From NCBI RefSeq assembly GCF_030936135.1, contig NC_082612.1, positions 14,181,001 through 14,245,000 of the forward strand: a DNA stretch of 64,000 nt, written 5' to 3'. The stretch is from Gavia stellata. Taxonomy: Eukaryota; Chordata; Aves; Gaviiformes; Gaviidae. Position numbers and translations under genes: made by a program. A model generated the notes under the pieces. It was not told the origin of the DNA and did no database searches. It saw only the letters and a program-made list of their open reading frames with translations. This document shows, one piece after another, positions 53,301 to 64,000 of this stretch; the first letter of the stretch is position 1; each line of letters starts with the position of its first letter.

Positions 53301-56300
53301 TTTGAAACAACAACTAAGGTTTCAACCGCAACTCAGAACAACGTTACAACTCTGTCAAAGTCGATGCTATTCCTTTTTATCTTGTCTAACACGTATAAAA
53401 TACTTCCGTGCCTGAATTCTCACTGTAACTGTGAATCAGCATCCTGAATGCCATGGACCAAGTCTCAAGGCTATTAAAAATTACTGAGACAGGTTTAGGA
53501 ACCAGAATCACAGTGTCTTTCCTCTGTTAAACAACCTTTACAAAAAGTTACTGTAGCTACTACTTAGTATTATATTTGTTATTAAATAATTTATTTGATG
53601 GTATCTGTTACAATTGCTTGCACTTTCACTTACTCATGTTGTATCTAGGAGTCTAACGGTCAGACATTAATCAGGCTTCTTAATACTCACGAAATCAAGT
53701 TTCCTTTTTGCAAAAATAGGTAGGAAGGCAAAAAAAGGGCCAAGGTGATAAGTCAAAGTTACATAGAAAGAAAGAATGATTTGGGACCAGAAACTAAAGT
53801 AACCTGAATCACAGGCATAACAACTCCAAAACCATGCACTGGTCAGCATTAACTCTACCGATACATGGTTGTGATGCGCAGTAATAAGATATCTTTTAGG
53901 GTGCTTTATTTTTTGTGGGTTTTTTTAGTTTTATTTTGAATGATTGAATGGCATCACTGAAGAAAAGTAAAGGAGGTTCTGGAGGGTTATTACAACTAAT
54001 ACATTGAATATGTCAGTAAAAACTTAAGGCTGATCAGTTAAAGTTTGGGTTTTTTTTTTCTCCTGCTTAAAAGAGGGTCCATTTGTCATTTTCTGTAGAT
54101 GTACTTCAGGACAGCTCTGTTATCCTCTGTCCAATCTCTAGATTTATGGGCAGAAAATATGCTTACGGTAAACTATGCACATCTCTCACCACGCACTACT
54201 ACTACTTTTGTTAGAGCAGGTCCTTGCGTCAAATCCCTCCGACCTCAGCATTACTGTAATTCTGCAGCACTGAGGCTTTACCTCACAGCATTATACATAT
54301 ATTGTGTACTCTACACAGCCAAATACTTGTGTACATGACTGAAAAAATAGGAGTATAAGGAAAGAACTGGAATTCCAGAAATTGAAGGAGTGCCAAGGTA
54401 TTTCAATTACCTGACAATATCCTATGTTTGGATTTCTAAAAGCATAAGCTGTCAAGACTCTCCTTAGAGCAGCAATACCCATCTCATTCTGGAACGCAGG
54501 GTGTTCCGGAAGGGAGCGGTGCAGATCCCTCTCTATCTCTTCTGTAGCGAGGTTATACTTCCCCATCGATTTCTCCACCAGGTCCTCATAATAGCCAGGA
54601 TGAGTGGCCATTTCATTAATGGCTCCTGGGAGGTGGAGAACAGTATTAAAACCAGAAAGAAAAAGCAAGAGTTAGCAGATACAGTATCCCAACAGTATCC
54701 CAACATGATGATCTTCTGCTACCCTTTCATCTTGAATGTCACCAACAAGCACTTTGAAAGCAAATATGAAATGTTGTTTTTGCAAAGGTGCTAAAAAAAA
54801 GAAAAAAGGATGTGCTTAGGTGATTGGGGTATCACCCCTTCTTGTCTTCTCCTCTAGAGGCATTTTATAATGAGGTAAAAAAAAAAAAAAAGAAGATAAA
54901 GCCTCTCTCTCTTTCAGCCAGAAAGAAACAGGAGGCATGAAGAACAAACCAGCCATGCAGTCACACAGTATCATGAGCTCTCTTTGCAGCTGGCTGTGGG
55001 TTTGATTATCCTAAATAACTCAAAACACGCCTCTGAGAAAGCTACTTGCCCTGAGGAGGGAGTAGATGAATGCTTGGTTGCAGAAACTCTCTCAGCCAAA
55101 AGCAAGAGACAGGACCTCCTGAGCTCTATTCCTGCTTCTGGAAATGACTGTCGTCTTGGGCAGGGCACTTGGCCCGTCTCAGGGATACTATCGCATACGC
55201 ACAGACTTCCTATGAGATTTCACTGCTGACTCTAAAACTTCGCTGGAAATGAAAATCTCAGCAGCAAAGGAAATCAAGTGTCAGTAGCACAAAGTAATGC
55301 ACATGGAAAATACTAATTATATATACACACCACGAAAATTGGTCCAAACTAGCTATTAATCAAAGGACAGGTCTGTGCATTCCTGTGTATATTTTCTGAA
55401 AGCATTTGTTTAATGCCCAGCAGCAAAGAAAAGATGTACAAGATTAAGCACTATTAGGGAAGAAATAGAAAACAAACCAGAAAGCATCATTAGTTAGGTC
55501 ATCATATAAAGTCCCTGGCGTGCTCATACCCTAAATGGTGTGGGTAGCTGTGGTAACTGTCTCGGGGAGGGGCAGAGCTAGAGAACGCATGCAGTAAGTG
55601 AAAGGTTATGAAGAAAGCCTGGGGTATGGACTGATTTCCATATAACTAGTAATAAAATAAATAAAATTCTTCAACTTTGAAAAAAAGCCTAAGGGGACAC
55701 AGATCTAGAAAATCCTTGATGGCACAGAAGGCAAACAAATATTTTCTCACCATTTTTCACATACCTAATAAAATGATAAAGCAACTTTTTTTTATAATTA
55801 AAAAAAAGATAATGGTTCCATGCAACATGCTTAAACTTTGGAATTCCTTGCAACAACTTGCTGTGAAGGCCAAAAGCTTAACTGGATTCAGAAATGATTA
55901 AACAAATGGGAAGTAGGCCTGCTGGTGGTTGTTCAACATCTAGAAGCCCCTAGACTGCTGGCTTCTGGTAACAGAGTGTGCGTTCTGCTTTTTTATATTC
56001 TTCCCTAATTATTTGAGCCTGTTTGAGAAAGGGTATTTACTGGTCTAAACAGAACTCTTGTCTAAACCAGTCTGGCGCCTGCTAACAATCACAGTCTTAC
56101 TGGCTCCAAATATTTTTAGACGCTTATTATCCGCACCCTTAAACATCTTTGAAATCCTTTCTTCCCTCATGCTTTTGCTTATATCCCACCTACCTGAAAA
56201 TAGTAGCCAAAGTTCCCCTCTCATGCTTTCTGGAATGCCCTTCAGCACAAGGTCTCTGGTTTTCTCTGTACGATACATACAGACTCCTTGGCCATATTCA

Positions 56301-59300
56301 GCAAAGTGAATCTTCCAGGCCTGTTCCTTCAAAAACTCTTTAGCCTAAAAGCAAAGAAAGGCAGGCGTAAAGATGCAGCTTCTCTTTCTAACACTACCCC
56401 ACTGAAATGCTAAGTGCTAAAAAGCCTGCAACGTCCTAACTTTCCAAGTGAGCAAGAAATAACTTGGCTACAGTCCAATTTTCCTCTTAATGGGCTGCCT
56501 CCTCCCATTTCTTAGTTTCTATCCCAGCAGACCTTGCTGTTAAAAGAATATTGTTGAAGCATTTGTACTTAAGAGCAGGCATACAACCTCTCCTTGATTT
56601 ACACCCAACTTTGCTTTTTTATGTAGTGAAGTTGTTTGCATTGGTAAAACGACAGCATGTTCAACGCTTTATTTCTGTGAGAAATTCTGCATCTTAACTG
56701 TCTGTGGCAGAATGAAATGCTTCTGGGTCAGAAACACGGATTTTAAAGAAAACGTAATTTAACAACTTTTTCAGTCAGGTACAGCACTCCAAGGTGTATT
56801 TTACCAGCTTGGGGTTGAACTCCTCAGGTGACCTCCGCCGATACATTGTCATTAAAGCTTGAGTTGCTGTTGGAATGCCGTTGTCATTGAGATTGAACTG
56901 TCGCTCTCCCTCCGACTCAGAGCTGAGGCTTTTATGAGGGCTGGCAGAAATTAAACTACTTGATCTTGTAAACACCTGTAGAAAGCAATCACAAGCAATA
57001 CAGACATGGGGCTGAGCCAGAGTCTGGACTTTTTACTTCATTTTAATTCAAAATTTATACACGCTAACAGCTAACAAAAACTGAGCAAACTAGATCACCC
57101 AGGTACATTCACAGGCTGAGCACATGACAGCAAAAATTAAACTAGCATAGAATATTGAAATGGTTTCCACTTTCTCTAACAGCTTCCCCCCACCCCCCCA
57201 AAGTAATCAAATCCTATAATTAGAATTGTTAAGGTAGTGTTAACTTTAAGTAGCCCTGGGCAATTAAACCAGCTCCCTTGGTCTCCTGTCAACATCATAG
57301 GACTGTTGACTCCCTAAGTGGCTCCTTGACTGTCCAGAATGTAAGATTTATATAAAACATAAATTTATATGTGTGTCTGTGTACACATATACACACACCT
57401 TTATATCTGTATATATGTTTATACAGACATAAAGTAAATTATTTTGTTCCCCTGACTTAAAAAAAAAAAAGTTCTACAGAAAATTCAACACTGTCAGGTC
57501 GTGAGTTGGAAGAAAAATGTTTTGAAGAAAAAGGATTTTCTGACTTCTCAAACAGCTTTGAAAATTTATCACAGTAAGATCTCATAGAGCAGTTCACACC
57601 AAATGCCTGAAATTGAAATGAGTAGTCATGCATGTCTACATACGTAGTCATATTACTAAATGTAATAATAATGCTTGCAATTGTGGTTATAATTCAGTAG
57701 GTAGAATACGCAGATCCATTTAGGGCAAAAGGCAAGACAAAGTTTCAGCATTATATATGTACACCAGCGTATGTGCTCTGGTATACAACTACAATAACAC
57801 ACCAATTATACCTCACCATCAACAAAGCAAGTAAAAAACTGACTTTCAAGATTTACATGACAAACAGGGTAGGGCTACTCAGCGCAATACTAAGGTATGG
57901 CTTAGTGCAGACTTACAATGTGAGACCTACCTACGTAAAACCAAAATGATACACCACAAAAGCCTTTTCTGCTTTAACATCTGAACTGCTAAACTTTGCT
58001 GGGTTTAACAGATCTGATAAGGTTGTGATACAAAGCACGTAAATTTCATATATAAAACCTAGAAGTTCAGCAGAAGCCTTGATATTTAAAGTGCCTGAGA
58101 AAAGTTTCTCTAATTATATATTTTAAGAACCATTTAGTTTGCACAGGTAAATAGGGAGGGGGTTCAGAATAGGGCCATCTGATGTCCAGAACAGGGTTTT
58201 GGGTTTTTATGTTAGTTTGGGTGTTCCAAAGTTCGCTAGCAGTGCACATGCAAACTTGCTCAGCTCAGACATTGTTTCCTGAAGAATCAAAGGATGAGAT
58301 TTAGCAGCTAAAGTCTTGAATAAAAGGAGTTTCCTATCAACTGATAATTTCTTCAGATTATTAAAATTCCACAATTACATTCTGACTTGGTCAAGTCAAT
58401 AGATTTTAAACAGTATTATTCAATTAACCAGTTAGTTAAGTATGACACTTTCCAACAAGATACACTGTAATTTCAGAATGTGGCAGCAGGAGTTAGAGTA
58501 GCTCTTCCACAGCAATGGTGATTTCTCTTAGGTCTAACAAGAAAAAAAATAGATATTCTAATGGTAACATTTTAACTGTTCAGCTTAAGGAAGCTAAAGG
58601 CATTAACACAAGAGAGTAACATTTCTGTGTACAAAGGTTTAGCTTTACAAAAACTTAAAAGATTTTTCCTAGCTTCTCTCTCCCCACACCAGTTAAAAAT
58701 CCCCTTCTTTAGTAAACAATTCATGTTCCTCCACACACCTCATCATCTGAGCTGATATAGCTTCCAGAAATATTTTTTTCCAAGTATATTTTTGAAGTGG
58801 TTTGTTGCAGAAAGTCTGAGATCCTCTGTACAAGAAAGTCTCTGTCTTTCAAGTTGGCAAAGAGGAATGTCATTCTGTTTTTCGTGCTGATTGATAACGG
58901 GCTGGGCAACACACTGGAGCTGTCTGCCTTTTCGACTATTGTCACCTAGGGAGAGACAGTAGTTACAGCTTAAGGTCTTTAATTAATCACGTTGCTTGGT
59001 CTAAGAAACCATCTTAATACAATAAACCCGTACCCCTTCCCACCTTATATCGAATCACTACGGACATCCCTCTACAGGAAAACAGCATTTGGATACAAGG
59101 ACTTACAAGTCTGAAAGATGAAGACTGTTATCCCTCAAAACAACTGGCTTTGGTACATTCTCCAGCAAAACTCCTTTGCACTGCTTAGTTTATTTTCCTC
59201 AGGCTTTATTTTAAAAGAATCATTAGAACAAAATTTCTTCTGTGGGATGCAGATCTATGGGCTTTTTTGTAGGACCTCCAAATCCCTCTCCTGCTCCCCA

Positions 59301-62300
59301 ACACCAGTACAGGCTGAATCAACAGAGATTTTTGCTTACGTTTTATTGCCAATATATGTGAATAAGCCATTTTAGGGATAACACTCCTTTCTACTATATT
59401 ATAGTTGCATACTGTGATAACAACTGTTATTGCAACTGTATTTTCACGGTATGCAGAAACCTGCAACAAAGGGAAACTAACCCCATGTCTTTCCTTACAA
59501 AGGAAAACATCCAGCCCTGTGAGGTGGAGGTTTCTGTTTGGCCTTCAATGGTTAGTGCAATGGTCACTAATCTAACTGAACTCCAACCTGTAAACAGCAC
59601 TCACACCACAGTCTGAGTACAGGGCACTAGTTCCCTGAGCTTTTGGTAAAGCATATTAAACACAGAAACGTCAAGGATACGTCATATACTGTGGATGAAT
59701 TATGTAACAGCTAAACATTGCCAATTATTAGCCTTAAAAACAAATAAACCAATCAATCAAGTTTGTGCCGTTCACACATTGAACGAAACACAAATCACAA
59801 TTATAAGTACTTCTAACCACCGCTTTTATGACAAAAGCATTTCCTAGGTAATGAAAACTGTCTTATTGCCTTCAGAATAGAAAAGGGCACATTTCAGTTT
59901 ACTGGGACCTTTACTTTTGCTCTTACTCTTAACCCTTTTTAAAACAGAGATCAATGGTAAGACATTAGTTCTATAATATTAATATTTTTCTAGCTAAAAG
60001 GATAGGATAACCATTTTTTACACAGCATTTTCTTTGAAGATGTATTTGAAGACTGCAATGCACAGCTCAGGTGCTAAATCACTTCTCTACCCTTCCAACT
60101 TACTTTTATTTTTCTCTTAACTACAAATCTATTAGTTCTTCATTAACCTAAAGGCCCTTCACTAACAGCATATTGAAATTAGCTAAAAAGTGTTCCTATG
60201 TAATTTTTCAGTTCCACTTAAAAACTGTGTGAGCATAATCAGCACAAAAGAAAGACAAGTTCTAGAGGCACAGGACAGACATTACAGCAAGCATGCTCTG
60301 CTATAATGAGAGCCGATACCCACTTATTTCCTATTCAAGTAGAGACACACACATATCTGAAGTGCTGATCTCTGAGACTACATCTACTGGGTGCAGTGAG
60401 CAGTGCAGTCAGCCACTGAAAATCATCTTTTCCGATCATCACTTCTGAATCAATGCTTTGTTATTGTCTCACCTGTCAAAACATCTCCAGGATATCACAG
60501 AATACTGGAATTAGGTTAGGGTCTGACCCAAAGCTTTAATTAAATAGAAAGCTTCCCTTTAATTATTAAGGCTGCTGATCAGTTGTTCTTGAGGACTGGT
60601 GTTACCCAGTGTGTTACTGTTCTCCTTGCTGGTGCTGAGACTTAACCTGTTCACACAAAAGCAGTTACTCCTTCAGCTATTTCCTTCTCTTAAAGCTTTA
60701 GAGCTGCTTTGAAGCCCACGCTGCTGTGGCTGTGGTTATCAAAAACAGTTGCTGAATCTGCAGCCAGGAAAAGAGGTCCTGTTAAATGCAGACTTTGTTC
60801 TCCTCCACCACCACTTTACCTGGAGGACCGTTGTTACCTTGGAGTTCCAGACAAACAGTGCAACCATAATTGAATGTCTCTCCTCAAATAACCAAAGTCA
60901 TTGCAACACACTGTGGAGAAGCTGTATTTCAAAGTTTCCAAACAAATACCATTTGTTTTTACTCTTAATGATTTGTGGGGGAAAACAGTGCCTTGAAATA
61001 TTCCATGGTTCTTCAGTCAAGTCAAACTGTCCTTGGTTACATCAGCTTTGCTACTATTTCCAAGACTTACTTTACACATTTTTCCATTAACCCACAAATC
61101 AAGTCAATCATAAAAAACCCACCCCAACATAATTTTTTTTATTGCATCAAACTCAAATTCTTTTTACTGAACAACTGCTTTAAGCAGCCAGCTTTAAAAA
61201 GGGAAGCACACCAATTTGTAAAATGGTGACAAATATTTTCCATATAGAGGAATAAATGACTGCAAGTCTGTGTGAAGAGACAATTCAAATATTTAGGATT
61301 ATGAATCTTTTTACATCTGACAAAAGCCAATCTTATCTGACAGATTCTTTAATAGAAGTTCCACTCATCAATCTAGGAAGTTTTATAGTCCATCCGTCCC
61401 TATGAGGCACAAAAAACCATACCATGGGGCTCTAAATCAGAACATAAATTATGGGAGAGGAAAGACTCAGGAGGGTTGTAAAAAGTGACAGAGAAAAATC
61501 CCTGTGAATTTTAGTAGTAGGAATTTTGAACTAAGATACACAGTCATTAAATATTACTTAGAACACATCAGAATAGTACGCTCACAAGAGATGAAAGGGA
61601 TGAAAAGAAGTTTTTCTCCAATAATGAAAAAAGCATCAAAGCTAGGATGCAACTTCCAATAGGATATTGCTTTATTATCTGCCCTATAAACTTACAAATA
61701 CAAGTATTTACCTCTCGAAGAGGGATAATAAGGCTGCACAAGTTTTCTTCTTTACTAGTAAAGCAAATGTAGTTCGTAGAAACAAACATCTGACCCAAAA
61801 TATGCATTTTGTTGAACGGAGTCCAGAGAGTACAGTCTGTGTGTCCATCTAATTTCTCATCCTTGGGAAGTCGGAACAATGCACGGTATCTCTCACTCTT
61901 TGCTCTGGCATCAAGATCCCTAAAAAAACCCACAGAAAGCTTTTCTTGTTTTAAGAAATACATAATACAATTTAAGATACGCTTTATACAAATCATTGCA
62001 AGTTACCGGCAACATACAACTCAGTTAAGCACCGAGTGTACAGTGAGACAGTGGAAATAGTTTGCACATAGGGGATGTATAGTCTCCACTGCTGGAAGAT
62101 TCTAAAACTACATGAAAAAAAAATTCTGCCATGAATGACTTAGATACATTGATCCTGACTTCTCAGAGGGGACAGATTGGGTGATCTTTCCCCATTCAGC
62201 CCTACTTCCTGAGAATATATACAGTGAACCCATTTATTATTAAATAACACATGACCCCATGTAATATTACACAAAAAACGCTTCTTAGAGGCTTATTAAT

Positions 62301-63329
62301 AGAATCCTTAGGGCTAAAGTTTGTTAACAATTTCAAGACACAGTCTTGATAATGCATTCAATGCAAAACACTGAATAGTTAGAAAGACAGACAATCCTAA
62401 GTGATATAATGCATGTCAGATGTCACTAAGTAATGAGAAATATAAACAAGCACTGGTTACAATTCTGTACGGTTCACTAACATGATCAACATTAAAATAA
62501 TGAAAAAAATAACAAGAAATTATCAAATTGCAGTATGATATCTATAAAAGAAGCAGAAATATTTTCCAGATTATTTTACATACCTTAGAATTTTATGTCA
62601 TTTTTTGTATCTCTGTTACCTAAAATAAGTTTTAAATAAAATTCCTCATCTAAAGTAATTTTTCAATTCCAGTTATAGGACCAAGTATGAATGTTAGGCA
62701 CATTTCATAATAACACTTAAATCACTTTATTACCTTCCCCTGGTAACATAAAAGGGCCTTACAACAGATACCTAACACAGCCAGTGTGGAGAGATACACT
62801 GAAGAACTTCTAAACAAACAAGAATTTGGCTCAAATATGTTTCTTCTATTTTTGCAACATGTTCATATTAAAATGTCTTCCCTTTCCTATTTCAACAGGA
62901 GACCAAGTAATTATATTTAAATAATTATTCACATTTTGCCACTGCTGGAATCAATCAATCCTTTTGGAGTAACAGTAAATGGCAGCAACATTAGAAAACT
63001 TTTGGACAAAATGCTGCAAGTAAAAGGACTGAGGAGAAACAAATGACTAAGAGCCAGTGCTACCTACCGTTTTAGTGCAGATACTTTTTTGGGGGATTTC
63101 TTTTTCAGTTTGGGTAATGACCTATCTTGTTCAAATCCTTCATTGTCCAAAAGCTGTCGCATAGCTATATTGGCAAGCTGTTCCATTAGCTTAAATGTCT
63201 CACTGATATTAAGGAATACTGAGAAGAAATGTTCACTTGACCTTGTGCTCACTTTGATCATATCAGGGAAGAGCAGTGTAGCATTCTTCTCAAGTTGAGT
63301 GATATCAACCCAGCGGATAACTAACTTTG
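34625..63329 (-). CDS. TBC1D9: TBC1D9, TBC1 domain family member 9, 17 exons, 5' end off the window
   Basis: Seventeen exons on the minus strand join without a break into about 1,070 residues that follow human TBC1D9 (about 1,266) almost colinearly; roughly the first 200 residues lie beyond the right edge. In protein order there is the end of the first GRAM domain (63068-63329), the second GRAM domain (61712-61919 into 58739-58945), a serine-rich linker, the Rab-GAP TBC domain (56194-56344 to 51155-51440), an EF-hand region (44460-44700) and an acidic, serine-rich C-terminal tail. The TBC domain has both catalytic fingers: IERDLHR (IxxDxxR arginine finger) and GYCQ (YxQ glutamine finger). TBC-domain proteins stimulate GTP hydrolysis by Rab GTPases; mammalian TBC1D9 has been linked to calcium-dependent TBK1 activation in selective autophagy. 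TBC1D9B is the paralogue, but sequence and synteny favour TBC1D9. Confidence 0.97.
36314..36414 (-). CDS. TBC1D9: TBC1D9 exon
   Basis: The exon completes Gly and encodes [20 protein letters not shown] through KDLPKLNQ. Of two nearby AG dinucleotides, the one giving GC at the exon start keeps the frame. The donor is CAG|GTACTTC. Confidence 0.94.
36552..36626 (-). CDS. TBC1D9: TBC1D9 exon
   Basis: The exon completes Val and encodes [20 protein letters not shown] and KTDK plus one base. The acceptor is CTTCCTAG and the donor is G|GTATGCA. Confidence 0.95.
36853..36922. repeat. Nested direct and inverted repeat
   Basis: The 12-mer TGTAGTACAATG occurs three times (36853-36864, 36898-36909, 36911-36922). 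Between the first two copies is a perfect 10-bp stem, GTACTACATA (36881-36890) and its complement (36896-36905), with a 5-base loop; it overlaps the 10-bp palindrome AGTACGTACT (36876-36885 region). Confidence 0.9.
37577..37663 (-). CDS. TBC1D9: TBC1D9 exon
   Basis: The exon completes Asp and encodes [20 protein letters not shown], then DITPECTH plus one base. The acceptor is TTGCTTAG and the donor is G|GTAGGCA. Confidence 0.96.
38630..38883 (+). mobile_element. CR1 LINE 3'-end fragment with T/G-rich expansion
   Basis: The sequence ACTGCCCAGGGAGGTAGTGG, TCCCTGGAGGTATTCAAGG, then GGTTGGACTTGATGATCTTA and TTTTCCAACCTTAGTGATTC matches the 3' end of avian CR1 elements. Between the two halves, 38741-38826 is a T/G-only low-complexity stretch not found in the usual CR1 end. 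The copy lies antisense to TBC1D9 inside an intron. Confidence 0.92.
39183..39248 (-). CDS. TBC1D9: TBC1D9 exon
   Basis: The exon completes Ser and encodes [20 protein letters not shown] and P plus one base. The acceptor is TGTTTAG and the donor is G|GTAAGTA. Confidence 0.96.
39249..44459 (-). other. TBC1D9: TBC1D9 intron, 5.2 kb
   Basis: This is the largest intron in the window. It is unique sequence with no repeat family or exon that I can name. Plus-strand open frames of 60-93 codons follow each other between 42141 and 43318, but without recognisable domains. Confidence 0.75.
44460..44700 (-). CDS. TBC1D9: TBC1D9 exon with EF-hand loop
   Basis: The exon encodes 80 residues including [20 protein letters not shown] and an EF-hand-type loop [12 protein letters not shown] (Asp1, Asn3, Asp5, Glu12). 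Position 6, usually Gly in canonical loops, is Leu. The acceptor is CTGTTCAG and the donor is A|GTAAGGA. Confidence 0.97.
46014..46082 (-). CDS. TBC1D9: TBC1D9 exon
   Basis: The exon encodes 23 residues, starting [20 protein letters not shown] and ending LFK, in phase 0. The acceptor is TTCAAAAG and the donor is AAG|GTAAAGC. Confidence 0.97.
46203..46301 (-). CDS. TBC1D9: TBC1D9 exon
   Basis: The exon encodes [20 protein letters not shown] through [10 protein letters not shown], 33 residues in phase 0. The acceptor is CTTTTAAG and the donor is GTG|GTAAGTA. Confidence 0.97.
49874..50003 (-). CDS. TBC1D9: TBC1D9 exon after the TBC domain
   Basis: The exon encodes [20 protein letters not shown] and then [18 protein letters not shown]. 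The acceptor is CCACCAG and the donor is GAG|GTAAGCT. Confidence 0.97.
51155..51440 (-). CDS. TBC1D9: TBC1D9 exon, end of the TBC domain
   Basis: The exon encodes [20 protein letters not shown] through [16 protein letters not shown] to [15 protein letters not shown]. Here [13 protein letters not shown] has Cys where human has Tyr. The acceptor is TTTTCAACAG and the donor is AG|GTATTTA. Confidence 0.97.
52402..52519 (-). CDS. TBC1D9: TBC1D9 exon, TBC domain
   Basis: The exon encodes [20 protein letters not shown] and [15 protein letters not shown] plus one base. The acceptor is CTTTTAG and the donor is G|GTATGTT. Confidence 0.97.
54411..54625 (-). CDS. TBC1D9: TBC1D9 exon, catalytic arginine and glutamine fingers
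   Basis: The exon encodes 71 residues including [19 protein letters not shown] (IxxDxxR finger) and ends RNPNIGYCQ (YxQ finger). Both Rab-GAP catalytic residues are present. The acceptor is CCTCCCAG and the donor is CAG|GTAATTG. Confidence 0.98.
56194..56344 (-). CDS. TBC1D9: TBC1D9 exon, start of the TBC domain
   Basis: The exon encodes [20 protein letters not shown] and [16 protein letters not shown]. The [11 protein letters not shown] stretch is the usual opening of a TBC domain. The acceptor is CTTTTAG and the donor is G|GTAGGTG. Confidence 0.97.
56805..56975 (-). CDS. TBC1D9: TBC1D9 exon, serine-rich linker to the TBC domain
   Basis: The exon encodes 57 residues: a variable start [19 protein letters not shown], then the conserved [15 protein letters not shown]. 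The acceptor is TTTCTACAG and the donor is CTG|GTAAAAT. Confidence 0.95.
57361..57425. repeat. Alternating purine-pyrimidine (TG/CA/TA) tract
   Basis: TATGTGTGTCTGTGTACACA is followed by TATACACACACC and TATATCTGTATATATG. The tract is near-palindromic and alternates purine and pyrimidine over much of its length. Confidence 0.75.
58739..58945 (-). CDS. TBC1D9: TBC1D9 exon, end of GRAM 2
   Basis: The exon encodes [20 protein letters not shown], then [20 protein letters not shown] and ends SSDDE. The acceptor is CTCCCTAG and the donor is GAG|GTGTGTG, phase 0. Confidence 0.97.
61712..61919 (-). CDS. TBC1D9: TBC1D9 exon, second GRAM domain
   Basis: The exon encodes [20 protein letters not shown] and, later, [20 protein letters not shown], matching human TBC1D9. 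The acceptor is TTTTTTTAG and the donor is GAG|GTAAATA. Confidence 0.97.
63068..63329 (-). CDS. TBC1D9: TBC1D9 exon (first in window), end of GRAM 1
   Basis: The exon completes an Ala codon and encodes [20 protein letters not shown], then [15 protein letters not shown], and ends with a basic stretch [12 protein letters not shown] plus two bases of Arg. The acceptor is CTGTTCAG and the donor is CG|GTAGGTA. Confidence 0.97.
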
Positions 63330-64000
63330 CTGAACAGAAGCAAACAAAAAAAAAGATTCAGTACAAAACTTAGCACATTCAAAACCATTTATCTTCCTCT
63401 TACTCTAAAATGTATTCAGCTGAAATTTTCTTGCATCTTACAGTTGGGAGGACAGCATAAATAGACCCAGCTCATACAAACAAACTATGATAACCTGACA
63501 AACAGCAGATAAAAGAGTTTAAATATCATTTACTCCTGTACAGAACACCACACAAAAGCATTACAAAGCTAGGTAGGCTAATATAATTTATCATTGCCAC
63601 AGCACTTGCTCAGACTCTGATGTCCTCTTTTCCTATGGAAGCAAAGAAATGTAGTCTAAACACATCAGACAGACTTGCGTTATTTTTATACATTAAAAAG
63701 TTTCAAATATTGCAGTAATGACAGATCCTTGGCTTTTCTTCCAACACCACTACAGGTTAGGATATTGTCCTTAAAAACAGGGACTAAATCTACATTTATT
63801 TTTGTCAAAAAAAAAAACCAACCCAGTAATTCACTAGGGTATGTCTACACAGCTAAATAGAAAGACCTGGGACTGATCCATTGCCCGTAACCAAGTACTA
63901 CAGACTCGTTCACCTCCACACTGCTTAGAACTCTAGAGCAGACTGGTTGCAGTCACACTTTCTAGTTGTTGATCCCGGGTCTCCTGAGTCCTTTGTGATG
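63330..64000 (-). other. TBC1D9: TBC1D9 intron, truncated by the window edge
   Basis: This is non-coding sequence upstream of the first exon seen. The preceding exon should end with the human-like YSFLMGRE segment, and I do not find it before position 64000. Confidence 0.75.

Larger units (their letters stand above)
44701..63067 (-). other. TBC1D9: Remaining TBC1D9 introns
   Basis: The introns are 44701-46013, 46083-46202, 46302-49873, 50004-51154, 51441-52401, 52520-54410, 54626-56193, 56345-56804, 56976-58738, 58946-61711 and 61920-63067. All have GT-AG ends. The contents are AT-rich unique DNA with homopolymer runs and an alternating purine/pyrimidine stretch near 57361-57425. No RNA gene or complete mobile element is recognised. 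Confidence 0.75.

Noticed and set aside
60490-60535. Possible antisense CR1 end (ATCACAGAATACTGGAATTA)
   Set aside because: Only the CACAGAAT and a weak GGTTAGGGTC match; the rest of the CR1 end is missing.

Overview
This window is nuclear DNA of a bird. It contains two 3' ends of chicken-repeat-1 (CR1) LINEs, CpG-island promoters, short GT-AG introns, and the vertebrate gene order MGAT4D - ELMOD2 - TBC1D9. The species cannot be named from the sequence alone. There are no bacterial-style operons, CRISPR arrays, tRNAs or rRNAs.

Layout. Positions 1-10424 hold the start of a minus-strand MGAT4-family gene, best called MGAT4D from its position. Only coding exon 1 (10334-10424) is recognisable; it lies in a CpG island (about 9730-10960), and everything to its left is its first intron. 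From about 10960 to 15930 is an AT-rich intergenic spacer with a clear 60-bp tandem duplication. A second CpG island (about 15930-17170) drives ELMOD2 on the plus strand. All eight ELMOD2 coding exons can be spliced exactly (16961-23788), giving 297 residues. The interval from the ELMOD2 stop to the TBC1D9 3' end (about 23.8-33.1 kb) contains 3' UTR sequence, a CR1 relic and low-complexity DNA, but no gene I recognise. In mammals UCP1 sits here, and birds are known to lack it. From about 33.1 kb to the right edge is TBC1D9 on the minus strand: the 3' UTR plus 17 coding exons (34625-63329) in unbroken frame, encoding about 1,070 residues. The first exons (roughly 200 residues) lie beyond position 64000.

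Function. The three genes are separate housekeeping or tissue-specific loci, not a pathway. MGAT4D-type proteins are Golgi type II membrane proteins related to N-glycan GlcNAc-transferase IV. ELMOD2 is a GTPase-activating protein for Arl2 and Arf GTPases. TBC1D9 is a GRAM/TBC/EF-hand Rab-GAP family protein. MGAT4D and ELMOD2 are divergently transcribed, with about 6.5 kb between their start codons.

Novelty. I found no undescribed biological system. The observations most worth checking are: (i) six CCGTTAC/GTAACGG sites, similar to the MYB consensus, all found near the two CpG-island promoters; (ii) the UCP1-less interval; (iii) a CR1 interrupted by a T/G-rich expansion; and (iv) a compact nested direct/inverted repeat in a TBC1D9 intron.
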